A stretch of DNA of 64,000 nucleotides, from the NCBI GenBank assembly GCA_964007475.1, contig OZ023274.1, forward strand, positions 26,813,090-26,877,089, read 5' to 3'. This DNA comes from Hybos culiciformis (taxonomy: Eukaryota > Arthropoda > Insecta > Diptera > Hybotidae). The position numbers were made by a program, and so were the translations under genes. Below, one piece after another: positions 62,173 to 64,000 of this stretch (the stretch's first letter is position 1; each line of letters opens with the position of its first letter). The notes below the pieces were generated by a model. It was not told where the DNA came from, did not search any database, and saw only the letters and a program-made list of their open reading frames with translations.

Positions 62173-62498
62173 CTTTAACACCTAGACTTCAAAGATTCAG
62201 AATGCTTCTCATGCGCTATGACTATTCAGTTGTATACGTACCAGGAAAAGATTTCAAAATAGATGATGCTTTGTCCCGTAGTCCAATTCCATGTCAGTTA
62301 AACCAACTACCAGAATTAGGGATAGAAACAGAAGCTTTTGTACTTTTTGTAGTAAAAATTATTCCTGTGAAAGATTATTATATGGAAAAAATAATAAATG
62401 CTCAAAAAAAGGACCCCATATGCAAACTATTAATTCACTATACGTCAGATGGGTGGCCATTACGTAATAAAATACCAGATTTTATGATACCTTATTAC
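62173..62498 (+). pseudogene. RNase H end and integrase start of the Ty3/gypsy element
   Basis: Codons read LDTLTPRLQRFRMLLMRYDY then YVPGKDFKIDDALSRSP, the end of RNase H, and continue into the integrase leader (..DPICKLL..DGWP..). The frame is cut by the hAT element at 62499 and continues beyond it at 63123 (QYRFDISYFRKLNIKG and, after damage, EVIGYIHSGHQ, the start of the zinc-binding HHCC region). The join between RT and this part is an internal deletion. Confidence 0.75.
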
Positions 62499-63114
62499 TA
62501 GGGCATGCATTATCGGTTTACGGTTTACCGGTTAATCGGTAAATTGTGTCTTAAGAGCATTACCGAATTACCGGTAAATACACTTTTTTTTACCGGTAAA
62601 ACTTGCAAATAAAATTACATTAGATGATTCGATTCTTTTTCGAACAATATGCGAATGAAAAGAAATGGATTTTTATCAGGAATTAACATCTGTTTACAAT
62701 CAACTAAAAACTATTCGACCGACGAGTGTGGAAGCAGAAAGAGCTTTTTCGGTGGCAGCCAAATCTGTACTTAATTTCGTTCAAGTCTAGATAATTCCAC
62801 ATTGGACAATATGTGTTTTTGCGATTTTTTTCTAATCGCAAGAGAAGAGTGAAGAATCTGCATAACTTTTATTTTTATATTTTTTTAAATACATTTATTT
62901 ATGTAATAACTATTGAAATTGAATATAAATGAATTAAATTCTTGATTTGAAATAATTACCCTTTTTATTTAGTAATACGTAAATAAAAAAATTTCTTCAA
63001 AAAGATTAAAAATATAGTATTTAAAAATTCGGTAATTTACCGGTCAATCGGTTCCATGAAAACTTTTTATCGAATTACCGGTAATTTCAAAAGTCGGTAA
63101 ATTTGCATGCCCTA
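62499..63114 (+). mobile_element. hAT deletion derivative inserted in the gypsy pol gene
   Basis: Perfect 11-bp terminal inverted repeats TAGGGCATGCA (62499..62509 and inverted 63104..63114) and an exact 8-bp duplication CTTATTAC (62491..62498 and 63115..63122). Removing the element and one duplicate restores reading continuity of the integrase leader, which confirms the boundaries. Subterminal GGTTTACCGG/CCGGTAA phrases repeat near both ends. Confidence 0.92.
62660..62850 (+). pseudogene. hAT transposase, C-terminal fragment (third type)
   Basis: A plus-strand frame reads LKTIRPTSVEAERAFSVAA, the hAT C-terminal dimerisation motif; after a stop and frame change LDNMCFLRF-like codons follow. 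Catalytic parts are missing. Confidence 0.75.
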
Positions 63115-63240
63115 CTTATTACCAATACCGATTTGATATATCCTATTTCAGAAAATTGAATATTAAAGGATACGCGGATAGTTATCCCCCCCAGCTCTAC
63201 AAAAGGAAGTGATTGGTTACATTCATTCAGGACATCAGGT

Positions 63241-64000
63241 ATAACAGGTAGGTTAGCTCAGACTTCAGTTTGGTGAGTTCGTGTTAGTTCCCAATAAGAG
63301 GAAATCGTAAAAAATTGTCCAAACCACTGGCGGATCTAGGTGGGGAGGGGGGATTTGGGGATAAAACCACCCCTTCCAGAAAAAAATTAAGAGAAAATAA
63401 CAAAAAAAACAAACACTTACAAAATGAATAAGAAAACGCAAAACTTTTAACAAAAATGATACCTTGGATTCAATTTGAAAATAAACGAGTCAGTCAACAA
63501 TTTTTAGAATAACTAAATGTCATATTTCTAGTCAAAACTAAATTTTTAATGCGAACTTTTAACATATTATCAATTTATTTTATTAAATAACAAAATTATA
63601 AGAACTATTTGTTTTATTTTGTACCATTGTACATGTTAATACTTGGAAATTAAAGGAACTTATTAATTCAATAACATAAAATCACAATATGTATAGTATT
63701 ATAAAAAAAAACTAAAAATAAAGTTTTTGCAAACACTTCTTAGTTACAGAATTATACGCATTAAAAAATTATGTATCCAAATTTGCCAAAAAATCTAAAT
63801 TTTCGGTCTCTATGTCAATTTCAGAATTTATAGCGTAAGTTTCATTTTTTCCTATTTTATCGAAAATTTTTTTAGGAATAGAAAAACGAAAACAACATTG
63901 TTTCGAAGAATAAAAAAAGACAAAAATAAGAAATAATTGAATTATTTTACTTAATCAGAGTATGACCTTATTTTTGATGAAATCCAGTAAAAAAAATTTC
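63241..64000. other. AT-rich tail of window; possible end of another element at about 63328
   Basis: CCACTGGCGGATCTAGGTGG and a G run (63324..63360) stand out in GC. Such CTGGCGGATCTAG-G-run strings often form the ends of insect DNA transposons, but the other end is not in the window. No coding is supported in the remainder. Confidence 0.4.

Larger units (their letters stand above)
59749..63240 (+). mobile_element. Degenerate Ty3/gypsy retrotransposon, 3' end missing
   Basis: Order: 5' LTR (59749..60202), primer-binding-like site (from 60203), gag (60332..about 61098), protease-RT (61102..62169), then RNase H end and integrase start (62173..62498 and 63123..about 63235). It carries an in-frame stop and frameshifts in gag, a small gap at the protease active site, a deletion of the RT catalytic box and most of RNase H, and an hAT insertion. 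No second LTR is visible in the window and the integrase fades out near 63235. It is dead. Confidence 0.85.

Overview
The window looks like nuclear DNA from an AT-rich arthropod, most likely an insect. Evidence: spliced genes with GT..AG introns, a calcium-activated-chloride-channel-regulator (CLCA) family gene, a small secreted collagen-like gene, and a dense load of hAT, Tc1/mariner, Helitron, LINE and Ty3/gypsy remains. No bacterial-type operon, CRISPR array or intact tRNA/rRNA gene was found. The order or species cannot be fixed from what I can see. Only two genes look intact. (1) A CLCA-family membrane protein, exons 36086..36253 and 40021..43599 on the plus strand, 1248 aa, one 3.8-kb intron carrying an hAT-derived element. 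Its zinc-protease motif and its VWA metal site are both degenerate. (2) A 324-aa secreted collagen-like protein, exons 53739..53821 and 53905..54796 on the plus strand, with about 80 uninterrupted Gly-X-Y triplets. A decayed copy of this gene lies head-to-head just upstream at about 52578..53320 on the minus strand. Layout: 1-2.4 kb is a DNA transposon with long inverted ends. 2.4-6.1 kb is AT-rich with a few repeats. 6.1-8.04 kb is a Helitron split by an hAT element that itself contains a second, inverted Helitron copy. 8-10.8 kb is mostly featureless. 10.8-12.4 kb holds two inverted-repeat elements with clear target-site duplications, the second packed with an oriented TTGTACAA motif. 13.2-14.06 kb is an hAT deletion derivative. 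14.06-15.5 kb is a 5'-truncated LINE. 16-24.9 kb is AT-rich with a small inverted-repeat element and members of a dispersed repeat family. 24.9-25.8 kb is a TA-flanked element containing tandem arrays. 27.4-29.9 kb is a probable decayed hAT with two further palindromic structures inside. 30.4-30.9 kb is an inverted LINE 3' end. 32.4-32.9 kb is a mariner-type MITE. 36.1-43.6 kb is the CLCA gene. 44.4-44.9 kb is a Tc1 relic. 45.1-46.3 kb has short coding-like relics of unknown origin. 52-54.8 kb holds an inverted-repeat element and the collagen gene pair. 55.0-56.4 kb is an array of the palindrome GTAAATTTAC with a tRNA-like relic. 57.4-57.8 kb holds broken SAM-like exons. 59.1 kb is a LINE fragment. 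59.75-63.2 kb is a broken Ty3/gypsy element interrupted by an hAT derivative. Apart from the two host genes, almost everything that can be recognised is mobile DNA. Five elements could be dated relative to their hosts because exact 8-bp (or 7-bp) target duplications could be read directly. Nothing suggests that the two genes act together; they are about 10 kb apart with unrelated products.
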